DNA of 64,000 nucleotides from an uncultured Saprospiraceae bacterium (GTDB taxonomy: Bacteria; Bacteroidota; Bacteroidia; Chitinophagales; Saprospiraceae). The position numbers and the translations under genes were made by a program. Below the pieces are notes generated by a model, which saw nothing but the letters and a program-made list of their open reading frames with translations, ran no database searches and had not been told where the DNA came from. Positions 26,406 through 35,301 of the stretch are shown here, one piece after another (within the stretch, counting starts at the first letter, position 1; each line of letters starts with the position of its first letter). Location of the stretch: the NCBI GenBank assembly GCA_937995755.1, contig CALKJD010000064.1:1-64000 (forward strand), written 5' to 3'.

Positions 26406-27440
26406 ATGGCAGTAGCTAGTAAAAAAGCAACAAGTGCTAAAAAGGCAACCAAGTCAAAATTTAGCAAGGAGACATACCTAGAATGGTATGAGAATATGTA
26501 TAGAATTAGAAAGTTTGAAGAAGCGACTCTAAAGGCGTACTCACTGCAGAAAATTAGAGGGTTTTGTCATGTATATATTGGTCAAGAAGCTATCTCCGCT
26601 GGTTTAGAGACTGCTCTGCAAGATGGCGATAAGATAGTAACTGCTTACAGACAGCACGGTATCGCTTTAGGGCGTGGAATGGATTCTAAATCATGTATGG
26701 CTGAGCTATTTGGTAAAGGAACCGGATGTGTAGGTGGAAAAGGTGGAAGTATGCACTTCTTCTCAAAAGAACACAACTATTTTGGAGGTAACGGTATCGT
26801 AGGAGCTCAGATTCCAATCGGTACAGGTATAGCTATGGCAGAGTCATACAGAGGAACTAGTAATCTGTGTGTTACTATGTTTGGCGATGGTGCTGCTAGA
26901 CAAGGCGCATTATACGAGTCATTCAATATGGCTATGACATGGAAAATTCCAGTACTCTATATAGTAGAGAACAACCAATATGCCATGGGTACTTCAGTAG
27001 AGCGTACAAGTAATGTAACCGATCTATTTAAGATTGGATCTGCATTCGATATGCCTAGTGAGCCTGTAGACGGTATGGATCCAGAAGCAGTACACTTGGC
27101 TGTAGAGAAAGCAGCGAAGCATATCAGATCAGGAAAGGGACCTTACTTCTTAGAGATAAAAACTTATAGATATAGAGGTCACTCTGTATCTGATCCAGCA
27201 AAGTATCGTACTAAGGATGAGTTGAACAAGTACAAGGCATTAGATCCAATTGAAATTATCAAGGATAAAGTACTAAAGGGTAAAATCGCTTCGGCTAAAG
27301 AAATCGAAGAGATAGAAAAGGCTATCACGGTAGAGATTGAAGCGGCAGTTAAATTTGCTGATGAATCCGATCTCCCATTAGCTTCTGAACTGTATGATAA
27401 TAATTACGTACAAGAAGATTACCCATTCATTACAGACTAG
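26406..27440 (+). CDS. pdhA: Pyruvate dehydrogenase E1 component, alpha subunit
   Basis: The E1 alpha subunit binds thiamine diphosphate and, with E1 beta, decarboxylates pyruvate for acetyl-CoA formation. The 344-aa protein has VYIGQEAISAGLETAL near residue 58, FGKGTGCVGGKGGSMHFF near 102, and the ThDP-binding FGDGAARQGALYESFNMA near 160 ending in ENNQYAMGT. The phosphorylation-loop region YRYRGHSVSDPAKYR lies near 255. The first ~20 residues are a Lys/Ala-rich extension (KKATSAKKATKS). E1 beta and E2 are not in the window. A long bidirectional terminator follows. Confidence 0.95.
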   Translation: MAVASKKATSAKKATKSKFSKETYLEWYENMYRIRKFEEATLKAYSLQKIRGFCHVYIGQEAISAGLETALQDGDKIVTAYRQHGIALGRGMDSKSCMAELFGKGTGCVGGKGGSMHFFSKEHNYFGGNGIVGAQIPIGTGIAMAESYRGTSNLCVTMFGDGAARQGALYESFNMAMTWKIPVLYIVENNQYAMGTSVERTSNVTDLFKIGSAFDMPSEPVDGMDPEAVHLAVEKAAKHIRSGKGPYFLEIKTYRYRGHSVSDPAKYRTKDELNKYKALDPIEIIKDKVLKGKIASAKEIEEIEKAITVEIEAAVKFADESDLPLASELYDNNYVQEDYPFITD

Positions 27441-27462
27441 TAATTTAAGATTTATATCAAGT

Positions 27463-27498
27463 AAAAGAGCCTTTAGATGATTTTCTAAAGGCTCTTTT
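27463..27498. terminator. Bidirectional terminator between pdhA and the SDR gene
   Basis: AAAAGAGCCTTTAGA and TCTAAAGGCTCTTTT form a perfect 15-bp stem with a 6-nt loop, with T runs on both strands. It lies 23 bases after the pdhA stop and 50 bases from the end of the convergent SDR gene, so it can serve both. Confidence 0.9.
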
Positions 27499-27547
27499 AT
27501 TATTTGAGTAGGGTATTGTCTCGGTATTTAGTTTTAAGTAGAATGAT

Positions 27548-28324
27548 CTAACCCATAGTACCTTTTACTAATCCGCCATCTACACTTATCGTTTGTCCTG
27601 TAATGAAAGAAGATTGAGGTGATAACAGCCAAATTGCCAAAGAAGCTAAATTTTCTGGTTTGCCTAGTTTGCTCATTTTGGTTTCTGATTCATATTGCTT
27701 ACGTGCTTCCTCTGGAGTAATACCGAGCAACATAGATTTGTGAGCAAATAATCTTTCCATCGCTGCGGTAGCATGATATCCTGGAGCTAATATATTCAAT
27801 GTGATTCCTTGATCTGCAACTTCATGAGAAAGTGTTTTTACAAATCCTACGACAGCTAATCGAAGTGAGTTACTAAGCACTAGATTCTCTACAGGTTGTT
27901 TGACACTCACACTTTCTATATATACAATACGACCGTACTGCTGATCCATAAATCTATCTAACAGAATCTTAGTGAATTTCACTTTCCATCTTAGTAGACT
28001 TTCGTATGAATTGTCCCAATCGTCCATCTCTGTAGCGACAAATGATTTGGCAGGCGGTCCACCAGCATTGATAAGCACACCATCTATTCTACGAAGGCCT
28101 AACGTTCTAGTTATTTCGGACATCGTAGCATCCGTGGTGATATCTCCAGGTACTATTTCTACTTGACTCGAATGAGCAGCTTTCATCTCTTCAAGCTTTT
28201 CTTTTCGTCTAGCGTTCAGTATTACATTGGCTCCCTCTTCTATGAGCGCCATCGCTATAGCTCTACCAAATCCGCTAGTAGCTCCTGTGACTACAAATAG
28301 TTTTCCTTTAAGTCCTAGATCCAT
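27548..28324 (-). CDS. Short-chain dehydrogenase/reductase family protein with altered active site
   Basis: The 258-aa protein has the SDR dinucleotide loop TGATSGFGRAIAMAL near residue 12, the NAG block as LINAGGPPAKS near 86, and the C-terminal ITGQTISVDGGLVKGTMG. The Ser block is present (YIESVSVKQPVENL), but where YxxxK is expected the sequence reads LVLSNSLRLAV, so the catalytic Tyr and Lys are not seen. A FabG-like subfamily with this variant active site exists as I know it; substrate and activity are unknown. It starts inside the stop codon of the upstream TerB-like gene (TAATG), so the two are coupled. Confidence 0.88.
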   Translation of the reverse strand: MDLGLKGKLFVVTGATSGFGRAIAMALIEEGANVILNARRKEKLEEMKAAHSSQVEIVPGDITTDATMSEITRTLGLRRIDGVLINAGGPPAKSFVATEMDDWDNSYESLLRWKVKFTKILLDRFMDQQYGRIVYIESVSVKQPVENLVLSNSLRLAVVGFVKTLSHEVADQGITLNILAPGYHATAAMERLFAHKSMLLGITPEEARKQYESETKMSKLGKPENLASLAIWLLSPQSSFITGQTISVDGGLVKGTMG

Positions 28325-28647
28325 TATAGTAGATTTGTGAGGAAGCGATAGATTTCTTTTTCTACGACATCATAATCATTGTCGGCTTTAAAGATGGTTT
28401 CTATTTTATCTAGAACTTCTTGCTTTCTTGCTGGAGTTGGGAAATGGATGCCTTTGTGCGAGATAATAACTTCTAGTGCTTCAAAGTCACTCATCTCATC
28501 AAATATAGAATACATCTTATCGTAAGTATCATTGCCAACATTTTCTATGATAGCCGCTTTCTCTTCATCTGTAAACTCTTCGTTGACATTAGCTGCATAC
28601 AGTAAAGTGATACAAATAAATTCGTCATAGCTTAGATTCTCTTTCAT
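28324..28647 (-). CDS. Small helical protein, possibly TerB-like
   Basis: The 107-aa all-helical acidic protein contains ITLLYAANVNEEFTDEEKAAIIENVG, which resembles the first helices of TerB/DjlA-like domains, where acidic residues near 'DGEFTDEE' are typical. The match is partial. There is no signal peptide. It overlaps the SDR gene by one base (TAATG), which implies translational coupling. The function is not known. Confidence 0.7.
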   Translation of the reverse strand: MKENLSYDEFICITLLYAANVNEEFTDEEKAAIIENVGNDTYDKMYSIFDEMSDFEALEVIISHKGIHFPTPARKQEVLDKIETIFKADNDYDVVEKEIYRFLTNLL

Positions 28648-28700
28648 AATATAGTGATGTTACTTCCTAATAAATATAGTCTCTTTTTATCTCAATTGTA

Positions 28701-29894
28701 TTAAATGACGCCGAGCTCCTTACCTACTTTGGTAAATGCTTCGACACACTTATCTATCTGTTCAAACGAGTGACCTGCACTAATTTGTGTTCTGATTCTG
28801 GCTTTATCTTTTGGCACTACAGGATAGAAAAATCCAATTACGTAAATACCTTCGTCCAAAAGCATATTGGCAAATTTTTGTGATAATGGTGCATCATATA
28901 ACATTACAGGCACGATAGCATGTGTACCTTCGACAATATCAAAACCAGCAGCAACCATCTTAGATCTAAATCTAGCCGTGTTTTCCGATAGTTTATCCCT
29001 AAGAGCAGTAGACTCAGTTAATATATCTAGTACCTTTAATGAAGCGCCAACGATTGCCGGTGCTAATGTATTTGAAAATAAGTAAGGTCTGGATCTTTGA
29101 CGTAGCATAGCCACTATTTCCTTACTTGCTGCAGTAAATCCTCCTGATGCTCCGCCCAATGCTTTACCGAATGTACCTGTGATAATATCTACTCTGCCAA
29201 ACGCATCGCAATGCTCGGCACTTCCTCTTCCTGTCTTACCCGTAAATCCAGTAGCATGACAGTCATCCACCATAGTCAATGCATCATACTTTTCTGCTAG
29301 ATCACAGATCTTATCAATTTGTGCTATCACACCATCCATACTAAACACACCATCGGTAGCAATCATGATCCGCCTCGCTCCAGCTTCCTTAGCTTCTTTT
29401 AGCTTAGTCTCCAGATCAGCCATGTCATTACTTATATAACGGTACCTTTTGGCCTTACATAATCTGATACCATCTATAATAGAGGCATGATTAAGTGTGT
29501 CAGATATAATTGCATCTTCAGCGGTGAGTAAGGGCTCAAAGAGTCCACCATTAGCATCAAATGCTGCGGCATATAATATAGCATCTTCAGTCCCTACAAA
29601 TTTTGCAATCTTATGCTCAAGTTCCTTGTGGATATCTTGCGTGCCACATATAAATCTAACTGATGACATACCAAATCCATGAGAATCAATAGCGGCTTTC
29701 GCAGCTTCAATAATGTCTGGCTGGGAAGATAGGCCTAAGTAGTTATTTGCACAAAAGTTAAGTACCTCTTGTCCTTTATCTGTACCGATCTCAGCACTCT
29801 GTGGAGTTACGATTATTCTTTCTTCTTTAAAAAGACCATCTTTTCTGATCTGATCTAATTCTGCTTGTATTGCTTGATTTATGCTATTTGACAT
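28701..29894 (-). CDS. kbl: 2-amino-3-ketobutyrate CoA ligase (glycine C-acetyltransferase)
   Basis: The PLP enzyme cleaves 2-amino-3-oxobutyrate with CoA into glycine and acetyl-CoA. The 397-aa protein has the family blocks [20 protein letters not shown] near residue 42, [21 protein letters not shown] near 72, and [21 protein letters not shown] near 206. The PLP-lysine block [17 protein letters not shown] is near 237, and [15 protein letters not shown] near 272. The neighbouring gene encodes the threonine dehydrogenase that makes its substrate, which separates KBL from other alpha-oxoamine synthases. A spacer of 92 bases lies between the two genes. Confidence 0.95.
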   Translation of the reverse strand: MSNSINQAIQAELDQIRKDGLFKEERIIVTPQSAEIGTDKGQEVLNFCANNYLGLSSQPDIIEAAKAAIDSHGFGMSSVRFICGTQDIHKELEHKIAKFVGTEDAILYAAAFDANGGLFEPLLTAEDAIISDTLNHASIIDGIRLCKAKRYRYISNDMADLETKLKEAKEAGARRIMIATDGVFSMDGVIAQIDKICDLAEKYDALTMVDDCHATGFTGKTGRGSAEHCDAFGRVDIITGTFGKALGGASGGFTAASKEIVAMLRQRSRPYLFSNTLAPAIVGASLKVLDILTESTALRDKLSENTARFRSKMVAAGFDIVEGTHAIVPVMLYDAPLSQKFANMLLDEGIYVIGFFYPVVPKDKARIRTQISAGHSFEQIDKCVEAFTKVGKELGVI

Positions 29895-29986
29895 TTACTG
29901 CTTGCTTTATTTTATAAGTCAATAATACTTTATAGATTAAAGTAATTCTGACTTTTTAATCATTTAGGATTCTTATGTTTTCTACT

Positions 29987-30937
29987 TTATTTCGTCTCTT
30001 GCTGTAGTCTTAGGTTTTTAATCATATCAACAGTCATCGCATCAAGATTATACTCCTCTTGCCATTTCCAATCTCTGCGTGCCATGCTATCATCTATCGA
30101 CTCGGTCCAACTCGCTGCAATGTCTTGACGGTGATCCGGCTTATATCTAATTTTGAAATCGGGTATAATTTTACGAATACTTTCCGCAATCTCAGCTGGA
30201 GTAAAGCTCATAGCTGATAAGTTATAACTCGTACGAATATTCAAATCATTTTTGTCCGCTTGCATCAGCTCTATAGTGGCTCTTATGGCATCAGGCATAT
30301 ACATCATCGGTAATCTTGTGTCTTCGGCAAGAAAGCATTCGTACTCTTCTCCTTTGATGGCTGCATGATATATCTCTACCGCATAGTCAGTAGTGCCACC
30401 GCTAGGTAGCGATTGGTAGCCTATGATGCCTGGATACCTTACTGATCTGATATCTGTACCGTATCTGTCATGATAGTAATTAGACCAAAGCTCTCCAGTA
30501 GATTTACTAATACCATATACCGTACTTGGCATCAAGGGTACATGCTGTGATGTATTCTCCCTAGGAGTAGTGGTTCCGAATACTGCAATAGTACTTGGAA
30601 AAAAGACCTTATCTATTTGAAATTTTTCGGCTAAGTCTAGTATAGATAAGTAACCATCCAAGTTAACTTTCCATGTTTTCAACGGATTCCATTCTCCACT
30701 AGCGGAAAGAATAGCTGCCATATGGTAGACTTGTGTAATTTCATAAGATTCCACGATCTCATGTAACCTAGTTACATTCATGATGTCCAAAAATTCATAT
30801 GGATTATCATCAGGAATATCTGTTGAAATATCAGTCGCTAAAACATTGTCTTGACCATGTACTTTACGAAGTGCAGTTGCCAATACACGACCGAGTTGGC
30901 CATTAGCTCCAGTAATTAGGATTTTGTCTTTGCTCAT
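29987..30937 (-). CDS. L-threonine 3-dehydrogenase, extended-SDR type
   Basis: The 316-aa NAD-dependent epimerase-fold protein has the Rossmann loop ILITGANGQLGRVLATAL near residue 6, VYHMAAILSASGEWNP near 70, and the catalytic YGISK in STVYGISKSTGELWSNYYHDRYG near 140. Bacteroidota use this SDR-type enzyme, unlike the zinc-dependent Tdh of E. coli, to oxidise threonine to 2-amino-3-oxobutyrate. The adjacent kbl gene, which consumes that product, supports this reading over a generic UDP-sugar epimerase. Together they convert threonine to glycine and acetyl-CoA. Confidence 0.93.
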   Translation of the reverse strand: MSKDKILITGANGQLGRVLATALRKVHGQDNVLATDISTDIPDDNPYEFLDIMNVTRLHEIVESYEITQVYHMAAILSASGEWNPLKTWKVNLDGYLSILDLAEKFQIDKVFFPSTIAVFGTTTPRENTSQHVPLMPSTVYGISKSTGELWSNYYHDRYGTDIRSVRYPGIIGYQSLPSGGTTDYAVEIYHAAIKGEEYECFLAEDTRLPMMYMPDAIRATIELMQADKNDLNIRTSYNLSAMSFTPAEIAESIRKIIPDFKIRYKPDHRQDIAASWTESIDDSMARRDWKWQEEYNLDAMTVDMIKNLRLQQETK

Positions 30938-31136
30938 TAATTTTTTATTGTGAAAACTATAATGATCTTATTCTTGATTAGCGCTTACTATATCCAATAC
31001 AATAAGAACAGTTAACAATACACTTGGTCTGCATTAACAGCGACGGTGATGTACTATTATAATGCAAGATAGGTCTTCAAGGTAGAATATTTAAGAACTT
31101 TGAATATTTACTTTACTATAATGTCTTCGCCATCAA

Positions 31137-31589
31137 TTAGTCCATATAGTTAGGGATGGTATCTAAGAAGGTAACACTCTTTGTTGATTTATCTATAGCA
31201 CAACAGTAGGTTTGTACACCGTTGGTAACCAGAAGGTAAGGAGCATTGAGTGTGATGTTATATCTAGCTGCTTGATCTAATACGGATTGATTGATTGGTT
31301 CTTTATGAGATTTACATTCAATCAGTAAATATGGTTCTATAGATTGATCATATACTATGATGTCGTATCGTTTATATTGACCTAATACCAAGAGCGATTT
31401 TTCCACTTGTATTCTAGATATAGGGTAGTCTAGTTTTTGGGTGAGATATAATATGAGCAGCTGCCTTACGAGTTCTTCAGGTTGAGGTACGAGGTACTTT
31501 TTCCTGATTGGATCCCATATTAGTGTAGTATCTGCTTCTGACTTTAGTATTAGTTGGGATCTAAATTCATGAAGATTGATATCTATCAT
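31137..31589 (-). CDS. HsdR N-terminal-domain nuclease-like protein
   Basis: The 150-aa protein has a PD-(D/E)xK nuclease-like core: KRYDIIVYD with the Asp near residue 79, then YLLIECKSHKEPINQ with the ExK pair near 95. DQAARYNITLNAPYLLVTNG follows. This is the stand-alone HSDR_N type that is widespread in Bacteroidota, often next to DNA polymerase III genes; it is not a full type I restriction subunit, and no hsdM or hsdS is present. It starts inside the stop codon of the 622-aa gene (ATGA overlap), so the two are translationally coupled. Its substrate and cellular role are unknown. Confidence 0.88.
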   Translation of the reverse strand: MIDINLHEFRSQLILKSEADTTLIWDPIRKKYLVPQPEELVRQLLILYLTQKLDYPISRIQVEKSLLVLGQYKRYDIIVYDQSIEPYLLIECKSHKEPINQSVLDQAARYNITLNAPYLLVTNGVQTYCCAIDKSTKSVTFLDTIPNYMD

Positions 31590-33454
31590 AAGGCAAAGTT
31601 TGCATTAGCCGTAGTATCACTAGAGAGATAGGTGGAAAGGTGCATAGATAAGTCAATATGATTCAGTGTATCTTCTATGTTGATAGTGATTACTTTGTAT
31701 CCTGCGGAAGACAAGCTTTGGATGACTAATCTTTGCCAGATATAATGTTCTGTTTTTCGCACATTTAATAGGTCATCATATATAAGTATGATTTTTTCCT
31801 TATCCTCAGCAAGAATACTTCCTTTGAGGAGGTCAGCAACAGATTCTCCTTTTAGCTCGTTGATTTTTGCACTAGCGAATAATCGAAGTAATTCTTCAGT
31901 ATCTATTGCGTCAAGACATGATATAATATTAAGTGCCTTAGTTTGATATACCTTGATCTCTGAAGTAGAAGCCAATATCGCTTCAGTCAGTTGATTAGCT
32001 TGTTTGCTTTGGCTGAAGTAGTCTAATGTAATTATGGGTTTAATATTGTCCAGTGCTTTATCGACCAATGTTATAGATGCTCTCTCTTTTGTAGCGATTT
32101 GATTACTTAAGATATAATGTACGCCATCATACAGAACTTGATAATTTGCAGTACTTACTATATTGGACTTGAGGTGGATATTACTCCAGTCTATACTAGC
32201 ATTTAGATCTTTATATGCTTCAAATAAAGCTAAAGAATCATCTGCAGTAGGTATTCCTCCCTGCCAAGCTAGATTTTTCCACTTTTGTATTTCTAGATAT
32301 TTCACCTGATTCTGCAGCTCAGACTGGTCTAGAGTTCTGAGTATATCTATTATAGTCTTGTCAGTAGGATTTAAGGTAGCATAAAATCGTCTCCAACGAA
32401 TGTAGTCTGACTCGTCGCTGAGCCAATATTTGCAAAAGTGCAATTGATTTAGCAAGCCTTTTACTTGAATGATCTGTGTTTCATAGCTAAGTGGATTATT
32501 TGATATATCGACTTTAAGTAATCCATTGATGTTAATTTCACTTAATACTGCTCTAAGTTCATGCATGGCCTCATATATAAGGACCGATTGATGATTGCGA
32601 CTATTGAATCTTCTACTATGTCTGGCGAGATACTTAGTTGTCACACTTTCCCAATTGGAAACAGCATACATGACCAGTTTAGGGAATTCACCAATAGCAT
32701 CTTTTGGTAAATCAGCCAACAAGAAACCCATCTTTTTTCGCATTTGGTTCAGCTCAGTTTCAGCTTGGCTATGTTGGTAATTGACGAGATGCTGAGATAG
32801 TTGTTTTTTAATAGATAGTATGCGAAGTTTTTCTTCCTCAACGATTTCGTTAAGTCCATTTCGCATGTCTGTGTATATAGATGCGACAGTCTCTATCCAT
32901 AGGTTGAGATCTAGAAGTAATGAATCATCGATTGTATCTGTGTAATACTTGCTGTGTAAAGGGTCTATATCAATATATCTTTCCCATGTTCGTTTATAAC
33001 TTGATAGTAAAGGCGATAGTTCTTTAGTATGATAAGAAAGAATGTCAGCTGAATCTTCTAATCTATGGTCAAGTTGTAATTTGTCAGATAGCGAAAGATC
33101 GTATGATTGTAGTAGGTCTATATATTTATGTCTAAGTGTAGATCCATCTCTATTGTAACAATAGTCAAACTTCCTCTTGAGATTTGCGACAACATTATTA
33201 TATGTATCAGCTAATGTCTCTACTTCTTGGTTAATCTCAGGTTGCGAATGACGTTCTTTATAGTTTTGTAAATGTCTATAAGTATGTGGATTACAGCATA
33301 TAGCAATCTGTTCGTCTTTGATGAGAAGATTGATAATTTCTATTATTCCATTGATACTTGTAGAGTATACATCTATAGGATCGCCGGACTCTAAGCTCCT
33401 TAAAGCTTGGAGTTGAGTAGGAGAGAGGTGCTCTGTTGGCAAAGTGTAGATCAT
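31586..33454 (-). CDS. Unknown 622-aa protein, possible degenerate SF1-helicase-like
   Basis: I do not recognise this family with confidence. It has no signal peptide and no membrane helix. The first 60 residues (LSPTQLQALRSLESGDPIDVYSTSINGIIEIINLL...) are spaced like the Q-motif and P-loop of SF1 helicases, but the glycine- and lysine-rich Walker A is missing. The middle (about 90-430) is helical and coiled-coil-like, with EEEKLRILSIKKQLSQHL. The C-terminus has IILIYDDLL near residue 565 and YIWQRLVIQSLSSAGYKVITI near 580, reminiscent of VSR-like endonuclease tails. It is coupled by an ATGA overlap to the HsdR_N nuclease-like gene and has a -7 box just upstream. Confidence 0.75.
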   Translation of the reverse strand: MIYTLPTEHLSPTQLQALRSLESGDPIDVYSTSINGIIEIINLLIKDEQIAICCNPHTYRHLQNYKERHSQPEINQEVETLADTYNNVVANLKRKFDYCYNRDGSTLRHKYIDLLQSYDLSLSDKLQLDHRLEDSADILSYHTKELSPLLSSYKRTWERYIDIDPLHSKYYTDTIDDSLLLDLNLWIETVASIYTDMRNGLNEIVEEEKLRILSIKKQLSQHLVNYQHSQAETELNQMRKKMGFLLADLPKDAIGEFPKLVMYAVSNWESVTTKYLARHSRRFNSRNHQSVLIYEAMHELRAVLSEININGLLKVDISNNPLSYETQIIQVKGLLNQLHFCKYWLSDESDYIRWRRFYATLNPTDKTIIDILRTLDQSELQNQVKYLEIQKWKNLAWQGGIPTADDSLALFEAYKDLNASIDWSNIHLKSNIVSTANYQVLYDGVHYILSNQIATKERASITLVDKALDNIKPIITLDYFSQSKQANQLTEAILASTSEIKVYQTKALNIISCLDAIDTEELLRLFASAKINELKGESVADLLKGSILAEDKEKIILIYDDLLNVRKTEHYIWQRLVIQSLSSAGYKVITINIEDTLNHIDLSMHLSTYLSSDTTANANFAL

Positions 33455-33844
33455 AAGTCGGTTATATAAGGCAAATATATATTATTAATAAAACATATGT
33501 ATTTTTCTTGAATATAAGTATCGTGAATTTTATGCGGCTTCCAATACGCTTGAAAATGTGTAAATGTCCAAATGGTAGGCGATTGAGTGAGAATCGAAAA
33601 TCAACTTATTGGCTTAGTATTTGAATCTTTAATTAGATATAGCAGTTGTCTTTTAAATTAGCATGTTATTCATTCTATTGATTAAGAACAACATCGTATG
33701 TTTGTACGAATAGCGCAACCTAGAACCTAAAAGTACTTTTTTGGATCAATATTGATCATAAGCGAAGGAGTTGCTAAGATGCGTTAGTGAGTAAGAATCT
33801 CACATATTACCTAACCAATCTAACTCGGATGGATCCAGCTGAAC
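33455..33844. other. Divergent promoter region between the 622-aa gene and corA
   Basis: No gene is visible. The left end holds the -7 box of the 622-aa gene (33472-33479), and the middle holds a plus-strand TATGTTTG box (33697-33704) that would give corA a leader of about 135 nt. That leader carries no riboswitch fold that I can identify. Confidence 0.45.
33472..33479 (-). promoter_or_regulatory. Candidate -7 promoter box for the 622-aa / HsdR_N operon
   Basis: TATATTTG on the minus strand matches TAnnTTTG and ends 17 bases before the ATG at 33454. Confidence 0.42.
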
Positions 33845-34795
33845 ATGATACGTTACTACCAAAAGCAGAACAACGAACTAATCCAGTTAGACCGAATACA
33901 GGACGAAAGCTGGATTGATATTAGAGCACCATTTGATCATGGTGAATTAGAGCAATTGGCTAATTCCTTAGCGGTGCCACTAGATTACTTCACGGATTCA
34001 CTCGATGTTGATGAGAGATCTCGTTACGAGCGAGAAGATGATGTAGAACTAATCATAATCAATACGCCGGTTGCTAATCAAGATAATCGTGAAAGTGATC
34101 CTATTTATATTACCGTACCTATTGGTATTGTATTAGCCAAAGGACATATTATTACCCTCACATCCAAAGAAGATACGGTATTAGAGAAGTTTACTTCTAA
34201 TAAGGTCAAGAACTTCAATCCTTCTGATCGCAAGAAATTTATCCTTCAGATATTTGAGCAAAACGTATTAGACTATCTCTATAGACTTAAGCAGCTTAAC
34301 TTAAAGAGAAATCTCATTGAACAAAGTCTTTATGATAGTAGTCGTAACAAAGAGTTGCGCCAATTACTTAGAATTGAGAAAAGTTTGGTCTATTTCGTGA
34401 ATAGTCTAAATGCGAATGAATTGCTGAATCTTAAGATGAAGAGAACTAATTTTCTCCAAATTAGAGATTTAGAATATCATACAGACCTTTTTGAAGATAT
34501 AATTATTGATAATGGTCAGGCATTGGAAGTGGCCAACGTGCACACTAATATTTTGAGTAGTACAATGGAAGCATACGCATCTATTGTATCTAATAATATG
34601 AATGTCTTCATACATCGACTAACTATCATTACGATCATACTTATGGTACCTACCTTAGTAGCATCTTTCTATGGTATGAATCTCAAGTATCTGCCTATGC
34701 AGGACGCTAAATATGCTTTCGTAATTATTATACTTGTTAGTATAATATTAGGAATAGGTTTGATTTGGTTTTTCAAAAGGCGTAATCACTTCTGA
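33845..34795 (+). CDS. corA: CorA-family magnesium/divalent cation transporter
   Basis: The 316-aa inner-membrane protein has a large N-terminal cytoplasmic domain (about 1-250) and two C-terminal membrane helices. The selectivity motif is present as ASFYGMNLKYLPM near residue 278, at the end of the first helix (LTIITIILMVPTLVASFYGMN). The second helix AFVIIILVSIILGIGLIWFF ends in the basic tail KRRNHF. This is the CorA topology; transport of Mg2+, Co2+ or Ni2+ cannot be separated by sequence. A long leader precedes it. Confidence 0.94.
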   Translation: MIRYYQKQNNELIQLDRIQDESWIDIRAPFDHGELEQLANSLAVPLDYFTDSLDVDERSRYEREDDVELIIINTPVANQDNRESDPIYITVPIGIVLAKGHIITLTSKEDTVLEKFTSNKVKNFNPSDRKKFILQIFEQNVLDYLYRLKQLNLKRNLIEQSLYDSSRNKELRQLLRIEKSLVYFVNSLNANELLNLKMKRTNFLQIRDLEYHTDLFEDIIIDNGQALEVANVHTNILSSTMEAYASIVSNNMNVFIHRLTIITIILMVPTLVASFYGMNLKYLPMQDAKYAFVIIILVSIILGIGLIWFFKRRNHF

Positions 34796-35301
34796 TAAAA
34801 TAATACCATACGTTTCGCACTCATTTTTAGGCAGTTAGTAATAAGTGGTCAATAGTTATCAACATTTAGACATATTACGAAAAAATATATTATGTTGATT
34901 ACAAGGTAGTTACACTCCTTACCAACAATGTGTTAATAACTTTTGACTTTTGACATTCTTTTCTCTAGCAGTTTTTACTCATATTTGTATTCGATTACGA
35001 GAGGAACCAACCTTACTAAATCGATCCTATTTTCAACACTATATTTACTGAAACGGCCTACCTGTTATATAATAGTCGCTTCAAATAAAGTATTAGCACT
35101 GAGTTTGAGCGCTTTGTCGTCCTACCTCAGTCATATTACATAAAATTTATATTAGTGTTGATTATATATGAACGAGGAGATAATGATCAAGCGATCAGTG
35201 GATATAAGCACAATCGCAGAAATCAGTAGATAAGAAGATGACGCACCACTTCGGAGTGGATAAAGTGAAAAATAATTGACAACATTATATAAACTTAACC
35301 A
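34796..35301. other. Upstream region of nrdB without a supported gene
   Basis: A 66-aa ORF here (34943-35143) has no features of a real gene. Two details are worth recording. A 21-codon ORF (35168-35233, MNEEIMIKRSVDISTIAEIS) lies ahead of nrdB. Next to it is a small hairpin CCACT-TCGG-AGTGG (35246-35259). I looked for NrdR boxes and could not find a convincing pair. Confidence 0.4.

Noticed and set aside
31137-31589. A type I restriction-modification locus, suggested by the HsdR_N domain
   Set aside because: No hsdM, hsdS or helicase part of HsdR is present; the short stand-alone form is a widespread Bacteroidota protein.
34943-35143. 66-aa plus-strand ORF upstream of nrdB
   Set aside because: Ser/Leu/Tyr-rich chance frame in AT-rich DNA, without a start signal or recognisable domain.
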